This document shows positions 57,439 to 64,000 of a DNA stretch of 64,000 nucleotides, piece by piece. Source of the stretch: Actinomyces johnsonii (GTDB lineage: Bacteria > Actinomycetota > Actinomycetes > Actinomycetales > Actinomycetaceae). A program made the translations under genes and the position numbers. Below the pieces are notes generated by a model, which saw only the letters and a list, made by a program, of their open reading frames with translations, was not told the DNA's origin and did not search any database. Position 1 is the stretch's first letter, and the number at the start of each line of letters is the position of its first letter. The stretch is from the NCBI RefSeq assembly GCF_006546835.1, contig NZ_VICB01000019.1, forward strand, positions 65,070 to 129,069. Reading direction: 5' to 3'.

Positions 57439-58038
57439 CTACGGGTTGAGAGGAAATGAGTGACGGACCAAAGGGGTGAGCGCGTTCTCCGTCTCGACAA
57501 GGGGCTCTGTTTGCCCCCAAGGATCGTGCGACAGAATCCGCACGGCAGTCCGATAGTTCTGTTGAGCGATGCCGCTGGGGCCGTCGCTTCGTAGTAGAGT
57601 CTCTGGAATCTCAACCTGCTCGTGATCAAGGTTGATCACAATCAGGCTGATCGTGGTGGAACGTTTGCTGGTGTGCTGCGTAGTGGTCTTGACCATGACG
57701 CGCCCGTGAGCCTGCTGCCAGGGGATGAGCCGGTGCGCCTGCCGCGTCTGCCGTAGCTCGATACCACGTTCGTCAACGATGGTGCGCATACCGATTGCCA
57801 TAGCCCCGAGTGAGAAGAACGCCCCGATGAAGCAGATCAGTAGAATTCCGAAGAATATCTGAAACAGGATGATGCCGTTTCCGGAGGATGTGAACACGAC
57901 GATGTTCAAGGGGATTGCTAACGGGGACAAGAGGGCTGATGTGATAAGGAAGGCGTAGAACTTTGCCATGGTCGCACGTGAACGTAGTACGAGCCTCTTA
58001 GTCGATGGGGAGTCAGCGGATGCTGCTGCGGGGATCAT
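57439..58038 (-). CDS. Small membrane protein with PH-like domain, paralogue 2
   Basis: 199 residues from the ATG at 58038 (MIPAAASADSP). Two membrane helices (about 28-50 and 53-80), then the same domain with TIVDERGIELRQTRQAHRLI, IPWQQAHGRV, LDHEQVEIPET and ILSHDPWGQTEPL. Less similar to the flanking two than they are to each other. Codon use is less GC-rich than the backbone. Function unknown. Confidence 0.78.
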   Translation of the reverse strand: MIPAAASADSPSTKRLVLRSRATMAKFYAFLITSALLSPLAIPLNIVVFTSSGNGIILFQIFFGILLICFIGAFFSLGAMAIGMRTIVDERGIELRQTRQAHRLIPWQQAHGRVMVKTTTQHTSKRSTTISLIVINLDHEQVEIPETLLRSDGPSGIAQQNYRTAVRILSHDPWGQTEPLVETENALTPLVRHSFPLNP

Positions 58039-58185
58039 GTCCTCAGTGTAGGGATCGCGCCGATGAGCGTCCACGGGATGGTCTACCCATGCGCCGCATT
58101 GGTTCCTCGGCCTGGATCGTTGATGGGCCATGGGAACCTTGCTTATCTGCGCACGGTGGTGGATTGTATACTCCTGGAGACCTGT

Positions 58186-58794
58186 TTAGATGATGTTCTG
58201 GGGTGCCTGCATGAAGGTGTTCTCAGAGTCTATGAGAGGCTTGTGCTGGCCCCAAGGGTCATAGGCAAGGATACGTATCGCGGTCGCATATGACGTCGCT
58301 GTGGCGGCGTACGATCTGTTCGAGTTCAGAAGGGTCCCGGGAAGAACCAGTTCCTCATGATCCATTTTGAGGAATATGAGGCTCATGATCGCCATGTTGG
58401 CGCCAGGTGTGTACTGGCTCACCGTCTTGACGGCGATGCGCCCGTGCGCGTCCTCCCAGGGAATGAAGCGCTCGAACTGTTTTGACTGTTGCAATCGCAG
58501 GCCCTGGCTGTTGACAACTGTGCAGGCCCTGTGCACTTCGACGATCTTCCATAGGTAGAAGGACGGAACGGCAATGTTTAAAGGTATCGCGATCAGCAGC
58601 AGAGGCGAGATGGCTACCGCAGGCCCCTTCAATCCCAGGACGGTAAACAACAGGACGATGAGCAGATCAAGGAGCAGGCTTATTATAAGGGAGAATACGA
58701 AGCAGATGATGAGCCTTGTTTCGGTGTCTCGGGACCGCAGGACCAGTGTGTTGGGAAGCGATGAGCTCGGATACTGTGCTGCAGGGAGTGTCAT
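58186..58794 (-). CDS. Small membrane protein with PH-like domain, paralogue 1
   Basis: 202 residues. Two to three hydrophobic helices (about 28-55 and 62-84), then TVVNSQGLRLQQSKQFERFI, IPWEDAHGRIAV, MDHEELVLPGT and ILAYDPWGQHKPLIDSEN. The conserved surface blocks RFIPW and DPWGQ are almost identical in paralogues 1 and 3. It is the first gene of the tandem set. Lower GC than the backbone. Function unknown. Confidence 0.78.
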   Translation of the reverse strand: MTLPAAQYPSSSLPNTLVLRSRDTETRLIICFVFSLIISLLLDLLIVLLFTVLGLKGPAVAISPLLLIAIPLNIAVPSFYLWKIVEVHRACTVVNSQGLRLQQSKQFERFIPWEDAHGRIAVKTVSQYTPGANMAIMSLIFLKMDHEELVLPGTLLNSNRSYAATATSYATAIRILAYDPWGQHKPLIDSENTFMQAPQNII

Positions 58795-58939
58795 AGAGGG
58801 AGTTTAGCGTTGAGCGTCCTCAATGAGAATGGGGACTTCTTTCTTCTTTCAGGAGGTGGAGGGCGCCGGCAAGAAGGGGAAACGGCAAAGCGGGCGTCGT
58901 CGTCACCGGATGAGGTACTGAACTTCCGGTCTCCTCAGG

Positions 58940-59072
58940 GTCTGGACGCCGGCGAGAGGAGCTCGATTGGGGCGCAGGGGACTGCCGGCAAGGGCCTCAG
59001 TCAGAGCGATCTGATGGCTGACTTTCTCCGCCCTCCATAGATCTCGACGGCGGCGACCTGGCGTTGGTGAGC
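58940..59072 (-). pseudogene. Decayed 3' fragment of a glutamate-cysteine ligase gene
   Basis: Reading the minus strand from 59069 gives HQRQVAAVEIYGGRRKSAIR then, after a one-base loss, LTEALAGSPLRPNRAPLAG. The intact neighbour (59591-60820) ends YQRQIAAVGAYGGQREAAVR, LLLAEARAGRPLRPTEVLSLA. DNA similarity is also plain along the plus strand (shared TTGGGGCGCAGGGG and CGACGGCGGCGA blocks). So the apparent 364-base gene-free stretch 58795-59158 holds a pseudogene remnant. Similarity stops at about 59072, where a short inverted repeat begins. Confidence 0.85.
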
Positions 59073-59151
59073 ATTCACAGAGGGTAATTCACAGACGTAG
59101 AAAGCCCTGCGTTTTACCCGCGTCAGAGACCGTTCTTCTTACCCTGTGAAT
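59073..59151. repeat. Inverted-repeat-bounded short segment
   Basis: Arms 59073-59087 and 59139-59151 pair over 13-14 bases with one bulge. The 9-base word ATTCACAGA also occurs twice directly (59073-59081 and 59087-59095). The segment begins exactly where the glutamate-cysteine ligase fragment stops and ends just before the next gene. It may be a small insertion remnant or a hairpin regulator of the following gene. Confidence 0.5.
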
Positions 59152-59158
59152 AAGCCTC

Positions 59159-59566
59159 ATGGTCGCGTGCGTCATCGGCCTGCCGTTGAGTCTGGTGGAT
59201 CTGTGGCGCTATCTCTCCGGCCCCAGGCCGACCCTGGTCATCGACGCCGCGGGCGTGCACGATCACTTGATCCGCGACTCGGTGGGTCTTATCCGGTGGG
59301 AGGAGATCGAGGAATTCAATGTGCGCACGCTCAACGGCTGGCTCAAGGTCGGCAACAACGACTGCGTCCTGGTCTACTTGCGCGCGCCGCAGGCGACCCT
59401 GGAGCGCCTGCGCCCCGCGCTGCCGCCGCGGGTGACGCGCCGGATGGAGAGGAGCTTCTCCCACGGCCACACGACGATTCCGCTTCCCGCCCTGCTGGGG
59501 AGCCCCGTCACCAGCATGACCAGTCTCCTGCGCGACGAGATAGGGAAGCGGACGGGCCGCTCCTGA
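59159..59566 (+). CDS. Small protein, STM3941-like, possibly N-truncated
   Basis: 135 residues. A hydrophobic N-terminus (VACVIGLPLSLVDLW) followed by PTLVIDAAGVHDHL, GLIRWEEIEEFNV and a C-terminal LPALLGSPVTSMTSLL. This resembles the second half of STM3941-type proteins, which normally have an additional ~40 N-terminal residues and a full first helix. An in-frame TGA at 59147-59149 excludes a longer version. It is convergent with the ligase gene and lies between that gene and its decayed copy. Start uncertain. Confidence 0.6.
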   Translation: MVACVIGLPLSLVDLWRYLSGPRPTLVIDAAGVHDHLIRDSVGLIRWEEIEEFNVRTLNGWLKVGNNDCVLVYLRAPQATLERLRPALPPRVTRRMERSFSHGHTTIPLPALLGSPVTSMTSLLRDEIGKRTGRS

Positions 59567-59590
59567 AAGGGGAGCGGCGCCCGTGCGTCG

Positions 59591-60820
59591 TCAGGATTTG
59601 GCCGCCAGCGAGAGCACCTCGGTGGGGCGCAGGGGCCTGCCGGCGCGGGCCTCGGCCAGCAGCAGCCTGACAGCCGCCTCTCTCTGCCCCCCGTAGGCCC
59701 CGACGGCGGCGATCTGACGCTGGTAGGAGGCTCCCGTCTCCAGGGTGGCGCGCACGGAGTCCAGCTCAGTGGCGCAGCCGAGATCCTCGGCGACGGGAGC
59801 GAGCTCAGTGAGCATCCGCTCAACCGTGTCGCCAACCAGCTCCTCCTCGCCGGCGGAGTTGACGATGAGGATCGCGTCCATGCCGTAGCGCGCCGAGCGC
59901 CACTTGTTCTCGGCGACGTACCAGTCGGGCATCGCGTCGAGTTCCTCGCCGCGGTCCAGGGTGCGGGAGAAGGATTCCACAAGGCACTGGGTCAGCGCCG
60001 CGATCCCGGCCAGCTCGGTCAGGTTCGTGGCGGCGTCGCAGGCCCGGATCTCGATGGTCCCCAGTCGTGGGGAGGGGCGCACGTCCCAGCGGATTTCGGT
60101 GAAATCCTCGATGACGCCGGTGTGGACCAGGTCTCCGGTGTAGCTCTCCAGCTGTTCCCAGGTGTTGAACTGCTCGGGTGCGCCGGCGGTGGGCAGCTGC
60201 TGGAACATCATGGCCCGGTTGTCCGCGTATCCCGTGTCCGCACCCGCCCAGAAGGGCGAGGAGGCGCTCAGGCACTGCAGATGGGCGGTGCGCGTGAGCA
60301 GGGCCTTGAGAATCGGTAGGACCTTAGCCCGGTCCTCGACCCCGACGTGCACGTGGGTGCCGAAGATGAGCATCTGGTGGCCCCACAGCCGGGTGCGGTC
60401 CACCAGGCGGGCGTAGCGCTCGGCGTTGGTCACCTTCTGCACCAGCGGGTCTGCGAAGGGGTGGGTGCCGGCCGAGGCCAGGTCCACGCGCAGGGGGTCG
60501 GTGACTGGAAGGACACGGTCGAAAGCGAGGGCGATGTCCTCCACGCACTCTGCGACGGTTCGGCGCGCCCCGGAGACCAGCTCGATGGTGTTGAGCATCA
60601 TCTCGCCGTGCACGTGCGGATCCGGGCCCACCTTCTGGAGGATCTCCTCGGCGCACTGGCGCAGGTCGAGGCTGTCGCGGTCGATGAGCGCCAGCTCCCA
60701 CTCCACTCCCAGCGTGGATCGCTCCGATCTGGTGAAGGGCAGGGACTGGGGCCGGCGGGCCGGCGGCAGGTCCGTTGTCGTTCCGGCGGCGGATGCGGTG
60801 CTCTGGTTCGTGTCCTGCAT
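59591..60820 (-). CDS. Glutamate-cysteine ligase, YbdK/GCS2 family
   Basis: 409 residues. GVEWELALIDRDSLDLRQCA, HVHGEMMLNTIELVSGA, GTHVHVGVEDRAKVLPIL and RPSPRLGTIEIRACD are the ATP/magnesium and substrate-binding motifs of carboxylate-amine ligases of the YbdK type. They make gamma-glutamylcysteine weakly or act on other amines; no gshB-like gene is nearby. A decayed copy of the 3' end lies at 58940-59072. Confidence 0.88.
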   Translation of the reverse strand: MQDTNQSTASAAGTTTDLPPARRPQSLPFTRSERSTLGVEWELALIDRDSLDLRQCAEEILQKVGPDPHVHGEMMLNTIELVSGARRTVAECVEDIALAFDRVLPVTDPLRVDLASAGTHPFADPLVQKVTNAERYARLVDRTRLWGHQMLIFGTHVHVGVEDRAKVLPILKALLTRTAHLQCLSASSPFWAGADTGYADNRAMMFQQLPTAGAPEQFNTWEQLESYTGDLVHTGVIEDFTEIRWDVRPSPRLGTIEIRACDAATNLTELAGIAALTQCLVESFSRTLDRGEELDAMPDWYVAENKWRSARYGMDAILIVNSAGEEELVGDTVERMLTELAPVAEDLGCATELDSVRATLETGASYQRQIAAVGAYGGQREAAVRLLLAEARAGRPLRPTEVLSLAAKS

Positions 60821-60872
60821 GTCCTGGTCGTCTCCTCGGGTCCCTGACGGGTGCTGGCAGGTGGTGCGGTGG

Positions 60873-62171
60873 CTAGTCGCAGGAAAGGGCGTCGTCTTCC
60901 CGGCGCATCGGCGAGTCGGTTGATGAGCCGGCGGCGATGGGCTCGACGACGAGGACGGCGCCCTTGGCCTTGCTCCCGACGCGAGTCAGGATCCAGGTCT
61001 CCGACTCCTGGCCGCTGAGCCTCAGCGAGGCGCGCAGTGCGTCGGGGGAGACATCGACTCCGCGCTTGAGGATTTCCAGGCTTCCCACTCCCAGCTCGCG
61101 GGTTCGGGCACGCAGGGTCTTGAGCCTCAGCGGCAGGATCTCGGTGAGCCGGAAGGATCGCACGAAGGGCGCGGTCGCCTCGTCGGGGAGGCTCTCCGAT
61201 GTGAGGTAGCCGATTCTCGGGCCTACTGGCCGGGCTGTCATTGCCTCGCAGAGGTGGGCGACGACCCCGGCGCGGATGGCGGCGCCGTCAGGCACGTGGA
61301 TGATGCTGCCCAGATCGTCGGGCGATGAGATCGGGTCGACCTGAACCGGTGGCTCGGAAGGATCGGTGACGCTGGAATCGGTCAGCGTATGGGCGCTCGC
61401 CCCGTCGACCCCGGAGCGCAGGACCAGCGCGGAGCGTCCGGGGCCCTCCGGGGCCAGAGGACCGCACCAGATGGCGGCCTCGACGACGTCGCCGTCCACG
61501 CTCACCCACTGGGTGTGGGAGTCGGAGGGCAGAGCGGTGTGGTCGATGCCGGGGGCGACCTTGACGCCGAGAGCGGGTACTGACTCGCGCAGCGAGAGCA
61601 CGCGCGACAGGGCCGGCGACCACTGCTCGGGATCGGTGATGCGCCTCCCCTGGGCCCGACGGGCCGGATCTGCGAAGATGGCGTCCACCCCTCGCTCGGT
61701 CAGGTTGATCTCCATGGCGTCGGTGCACTCGACGCTCGCATGGGGGAAGGGCATGAGGTTGATGGTGGCCAATGCGGCCGTGGCCTCATCGCGGTCGACG
61801 GCGAGCACCGGAAGATCGAGCCCGGCCAGTGCGACGGCATCACCGCCGATCCCGCAGCCCAGATCAGCGACCTTCGAGATGCCCGCAGCCGCGTATCGAG
61901 CGGCGTGGTGGGCCGAGACCGCCAATCGGGTGGCCTGCTCCAGGCCATCGGCGGTGAAGAGCATCTGCTGGGCGAAGGGTCCGAATTTGGCTGCGGCCCG
62001 GGCGCGCAGACGCTGCTGAGTCAGGGCGGCCGCCACCAGAGCGGGGGAGTGCCCCTCCTCGCGCAGGGAGCGTCCCAGCGACAGGGCCTCGGCCGGGTCG
62101 TAAGGGGGCAGGGAGGACAGAAGCTCCCAGCCCTCGGGCGTCAGGAGGAGCGCTACGTGGTTCTCAGCCAT
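60873..62171 (-). CDS. SAM-dependent methyltransferase with THUMP-like C-terminal domain
   Basis: 432 residues from the ATG at 62171 (GTG 62174 is one codon upstream). The SAM-binding motif VADLGCGIGGDAVALAG lies near 105, with DAIFADPARRAQGRRI as the later active-site-like loop. The C-terminal ~80 residues (LPLRLKTLRARTRELGVGSL, EILKRGVDVSPDALRASL) match the THUMP-like module found on such actinobacterial proteins. Target unknown, perhaps RNA. Confidence 0.85.
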   Translation of the reverse strand: MAENHVALLLTPEGWELLSSLPPYDPAEALSLGRSLREEGHSPALVAAALTQQRLRARAAAKFGPFAQQMLFTADGLEQATRLAVSAHHAARYAAAGISKVADLGCGIGGDAVALAGLDLPVLAVDRDEATAALATINLMPFPHASVECTDAMEINLTERGVDAIFADPARRAQGRRITDPEQWSPALSRVLSLRESVPALGVKVAPGIDHTALPSDSHTQWVSVDGDVVEAAIWCGPLAPEGPGRSALVLRSGVDGASAHTLTDSSVTDPSEPPVQVDPISSPDDLGSIIHVPDGAAIRAGVVAHLCEAMTARPVGPRIGYLTSESLPDEATAPFVRSFRLTEILPLRLKTLRARTRELGVGSLEILKRGVDVSPDALRASLRLSGQESETWILTRVGSKAKGAVLVVEPIAAGSSTDSPMRREDDALSCD

Positions 62172-62340
62172 CACGACAGATCATTCCACGGCGAACCTGC
62201 CGATGCGCATGATGTCCGCTGGGTGGAGTGCGAGGAGGCCCCGGAGAGCCGGCGGGCACCCGGGTGGGTAGTGTTGTGCGTAACGCCCCGCGCTCCGGTG
62301 GGGTCGCACGACGGTGGACGGAAGGACGGGTGGGGAGGCG

Positions 62341-63156
62341 ATGGCTGATGAGGAGCCGCGGATCGGCGCTACCGGCGCGTTTGACGCCGCCGCGGACCGC
62401 GGTGATGATCGCGGTGCTCATGGCAGGGGGGATCCGGAGCCGACTTCTCGTCCCGGAGGTGGTCGTAGAGCTCTTCTGCGGCGGCTGACACTGGTCCTTC
62501 TCTTCCTGGCCGGCGTTCTGGCCGTCGTCACGGCCGGGGCCGGCATCTGGGCCTGGACTGTCAGTTCCGGGCATATCGAGGTCGCCGGTGAAAGCGATGA
62601 TGACGGCGCGGCACGGGCTCCGGTGGCGATCGTGCTGGGAGCCGCCGTGCACGCCGACGGGCGGCCCTCGCCCTGGCTGGCCTACCGGCTCGATGTCGCC
62701 GCCGACCTCTACACCAGCGGCAGGGTCGAGGCGATTCTGGTATCCGGGGACAATCGGCGCGTCGGCTACGACGAGCCTACCGCCATGCGCGACTACCTCG
62801 TCTCCAAGGGAATTCCCCACCAGGCGATCGCCCTGGACTACGCGGGCTTCGACACCTACGACACCTGCGTACGGGCCCGCAGGATCTTCGGGATCGAACG
62901 CGCCCTGCTCGTGACCCAGGACTTCCACGAGCCGCGTGCGGTCGCCATCTGCCGCACGGTCGGCGTCAGCGTCGACGGCGTCGGCGACTCGCGGGCCCGT
63001 GGCGACCGCACCACCTGGGCAGTCAGCTGGGTGCGTGAGCGTCCGGCCACGATCAAGGCCGTGGCCGACGTTGTCTCCCGGCGCGAGCCGACCCTGGGGC
63101 GCCGGGAGACGAGCGTGAAGGAGGCCATCACCTGGACCCGCGAGCACCGTCGCTGA
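62341..63156 (+). CDS. SanA/YdcF-like (DUF218) membrane protein
   Basis: 271 residues from the ATG at 62341, which follows GGGGAGGC. A ~45-residue charged N-terminus, one membrane helix (about 50-75), then a DUF218 fold: VAIVLGAAVHADGRPSPWLA, ILVSGDNRRVGYDEPTAMRD, YDTCVRARRIFGIERALLVT and FHEPRAVAICRTVGV. SanA/ElyC/YdcF proteins influence envelope permeability and peptidoglycan precursor handling. A GTG at 62314 would lengthen it by nine residues. Confidence 0.9.
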   Translation: MADEEPRIGATGAFDAAADRGDDRGAHGRGDPEPTSRPGGGRRALLRRLTLVLLFLAGVLAVVTAGAGIWAWTVSSGHIEVAGESDDDGAARAPVAIVLGAAVHADGRPSPWLAYRLDVAADLYTSGRVEAILVSGDNRRVGYDEPTAMRDYLVSKGIPHQAIALDYAGFDTYDTCVRARRIFGIERALLVTQDFHEPRAVAICRTVGVSVDGVGDSRARGDRTTWAVSWVRERPATIKAVADVVSRREPTLGRRETSVKEAITWTREHRR

Positions 63157-63193
63157 CGAGGGCTGACGCCCACGGCGAAACCGGCGCCGCGCT

Positions 63194-63220
63194 TTGGCAC
63201 TCGCGTTGACTGAGTGCTAA
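63194..63220. promoter_or_regulatory. CIRCE operator (HrcA)
   Basis: TTGGCACTC-N9-GAGTGCTAA, the CIRCE inverted repeat with a single deviation (G for A at base 3). HrcA represses heat-shock chaperonin genes through this site. Confidence 0.93.
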
Positions 63221-63234
63221 CGCCGTCGTAGATT
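63206..63234 (+). promoter_or_regulatory. groES promoter overlapping CIRCE
   Basis: -35 TTGACT (63206-63211, inside the CIRCE spacer), 17-base spacer, -10 TAGATT (63229-63234). Overlap of the -35 with the operator explains repression by HrcA. The leader is about 165 bases. Confidence 0.85.
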
Positions 63235-63406
63235 CTCCGTCAGGCGCAGCGGAGTGCTCGCACTGGTCCTGGGACGCAGGCGGGTGCCTTCTGCGACTCG
63301 CACTCCTGCTTCGTGCCGGACCGGCACCCGCGACGGCGGTCGGGCGCGCCTCGGGAGGGCGATCAAGCCGATCTACTGCACGTTGAAGAGAAGGAGGAGG
63401 TCTCCG

Positions 63407-63703
63407 ATGTCGATCTCCATCAAGCCGCTCGAGGACCGCATCGTCGTCCAGACCCTCGAGGCCGAGCAGACCACCGCATCCGGCCTGGTCATCCCCGACA
63501 CCGCCAAGGAGAAGCCCCAGGAGGGCAAGGTCGTGGCCGTGGGCCCCGGCCGCGTCGACGACTCCGGCAAGCGCGTCCCGGTCGACGTCGCCGAGGGCGA
63601 TGTCGTCATCTACTCCAAGTACGGGGGCACCGAGGTCAACTACGCCGGTGAGGACTACCTGATCCTGTCGGCCCGCGACGTCCTGGCGGTCGTTGCCAAG
63701 TGA
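63407..63703 (+). CDS. groES: Co-chaperonin GroES
   Basis: 98 residues: [19 protein letters not shown] at the start, the mobile loop [19 protein letters not shown], and [20 protein letters not shown]. It caps GroEL in ATP-dependent folding. AAGGAGGAGG precedes the ATG. It is followed by a strong terminator and then a gene on the opposite strand, so no groEL is linked here. Confidence 0.97.
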   Translation: MSISIKPLEDRIVVQTLEAEQTTASGLVIPDTAKEKPQEGKVVAVGPGRVDDSGKRVPVDVAEGDVVIYSKYGGTEVNYAGEDYLILSARDVLAVVAK

Positions 63704-63740
63704 CCCGCTGAAATTGCTCGCGCCGCACGGCGCCGCAACG

Positions 63741-63780
63741 TGTTGAGGGGGAGGCACCGCATGGTGCCTCCCCCTCAACA
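63741..63780. terminator. Bidirectional terminator after groES
   Basis: A perfect 18-base-pair stem (63741-63758 with 63763-63780) with a GCAT loop between groES and the convergent whiB-like gene. No T-run follows; stem strength and position support termination in both directions. Confidence 0.8.
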
Positions 63781-63885
63781 CATATGCGCAATATGCCTGC
63801 TGCATGTGTGCGCCGCGTCCGGAAGAATGTCCGGACGTGAACTGGGAACGTCTGTGCTGTCGATTCCCTGAAACAGGGCGGAGCG

Positions 63886-64000
63886 TCAGGCCGGTTCATT
63901 GGCGAAACGGCGTGCCTGCTGCTCGTAGTAAGCGCGCCGCTCCTCCTCGCTCATGCCTCCCCAGACGCCATAGGGCTCGCGAGTGCTTAGAGCGTGCTCC
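63886..64000 (-). CDS. WhiB-family regulator (C-terminal part)
   Basis: Only the last 37 codons and the stop (63886-63888) are in the window; the start lies to the right. The translated end EHALSTREPYGVWGGMSEEE followed by RRAYYEQQARRFANEPA contains the WhiB turn motif G(V/I)WGG. The iron-sulfur cysteines would lie upstream. WhiB-like proteins are iron-sulfur transcription regulators restricted to actinobacteria and their phages. The subtype cannot be told. Confidence 0.92.
   Translation of the reverse strand, partial: EHALSTREPYGVWGGMSEEERRAYYEQQARRFANEPA

Overview
The window is a 64 kb piece of a high-GC actinobacterial chromosome, most likely from the genus Actinomyces or a close relative. 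The evidence is the strong G/C bias at third codon positions, the many GTG starts, the extended N- or C-termini on ribosomal proteins S5, S9 and L17, a WhiB-family gene, and an actinobacterial backbone gene order (spc/alpha ribosomal operons, truA-rplM-rpsI-glmM, coaA, glmS, acpS, nnr, alr, tsaE-tsaB-rimI, tsaD, groES, whiB). The genus is an inference from gene content; no 16S gene is present.

Backbone. Bases 1-9600 hold the end of the spc operon and the alpha operon: rpsH (partial), rplF, rplR, rpsE, rpmD, rplO, a strong terminator, secY, adk, map, infA, rpmJ, rpsM, rpsK, rpoA, rplQ and a terminator. rpsD is not present between rpsK and rpoA. The backbone resumes with truA, rplM, rpsI and glmM (21.0-24.8 kb), coaA to rimI (33.9-44.4 kb: CoA, glucosamine-6-P, holo-ACP, NAD(P)HX repair, D-alanine and t6A synthesis), tsaD (51-52 kb), and groES plus a reversed whiB-like gene at the right end.

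Inserts. Four blocks interrupt this backbone. Block 1 (9.6-21.0 kb) has three head-to-tail paralogous TPR genes (one a membrane-anchored STAND-type ATPase with 6 repeats, the others bare arrays of 9 and 12 repeats), an MgtC/SapB protein, the transhydrogenase PntAB and a polyphosphate-glucokinase-like ROK kinase. Block 2 (24.9-33.9 kb) has an unknown two-gene unit, a large AfsR/SARP-type regulator facing a DrrAB-like ABC exporter, a three-gene HigB-HigA-SecB-like module (candidate toxin-antitoxin-chaperone system), and a ketopantoate-reductase-like gene beside coaA. Block 3 (44.4-51.0 kb) carries sdhCAB, a HAD phosphatase, a lipoprotein of foreign-looking base composition and a DNA glycosylase of the Tag family that lacks most zinc ligands. 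Block 4 (52.1-63.2 kb) has a TetR regulator divergent from a fused double ABC exporter with two palindromic operators, three paralogous small membrane proteins with a PH-like domain, a glutamate-cysteine ligase plus a decayed copy of its 3' end, a THUMP-like methyltransferase and a SanA/YdcF-like protein.

Strongest points for follow-up: the TPR/STAND cluster, including an amber codon that cuts the first gene just before a C-terminal cap still readable downstream; the candidate TAC module; the degenerate glutamate-cysteine ligase fragment hidden in an apparently empty intergenic region; the double operator of the ABC exporter; and a group of genes whose -10 hexamer sits 6-8 bases before a GTG start, which suggests leaderless transcripts. 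No rRNA, tRNA, CRISPR array, complete insertion sequence or prophage was seen.
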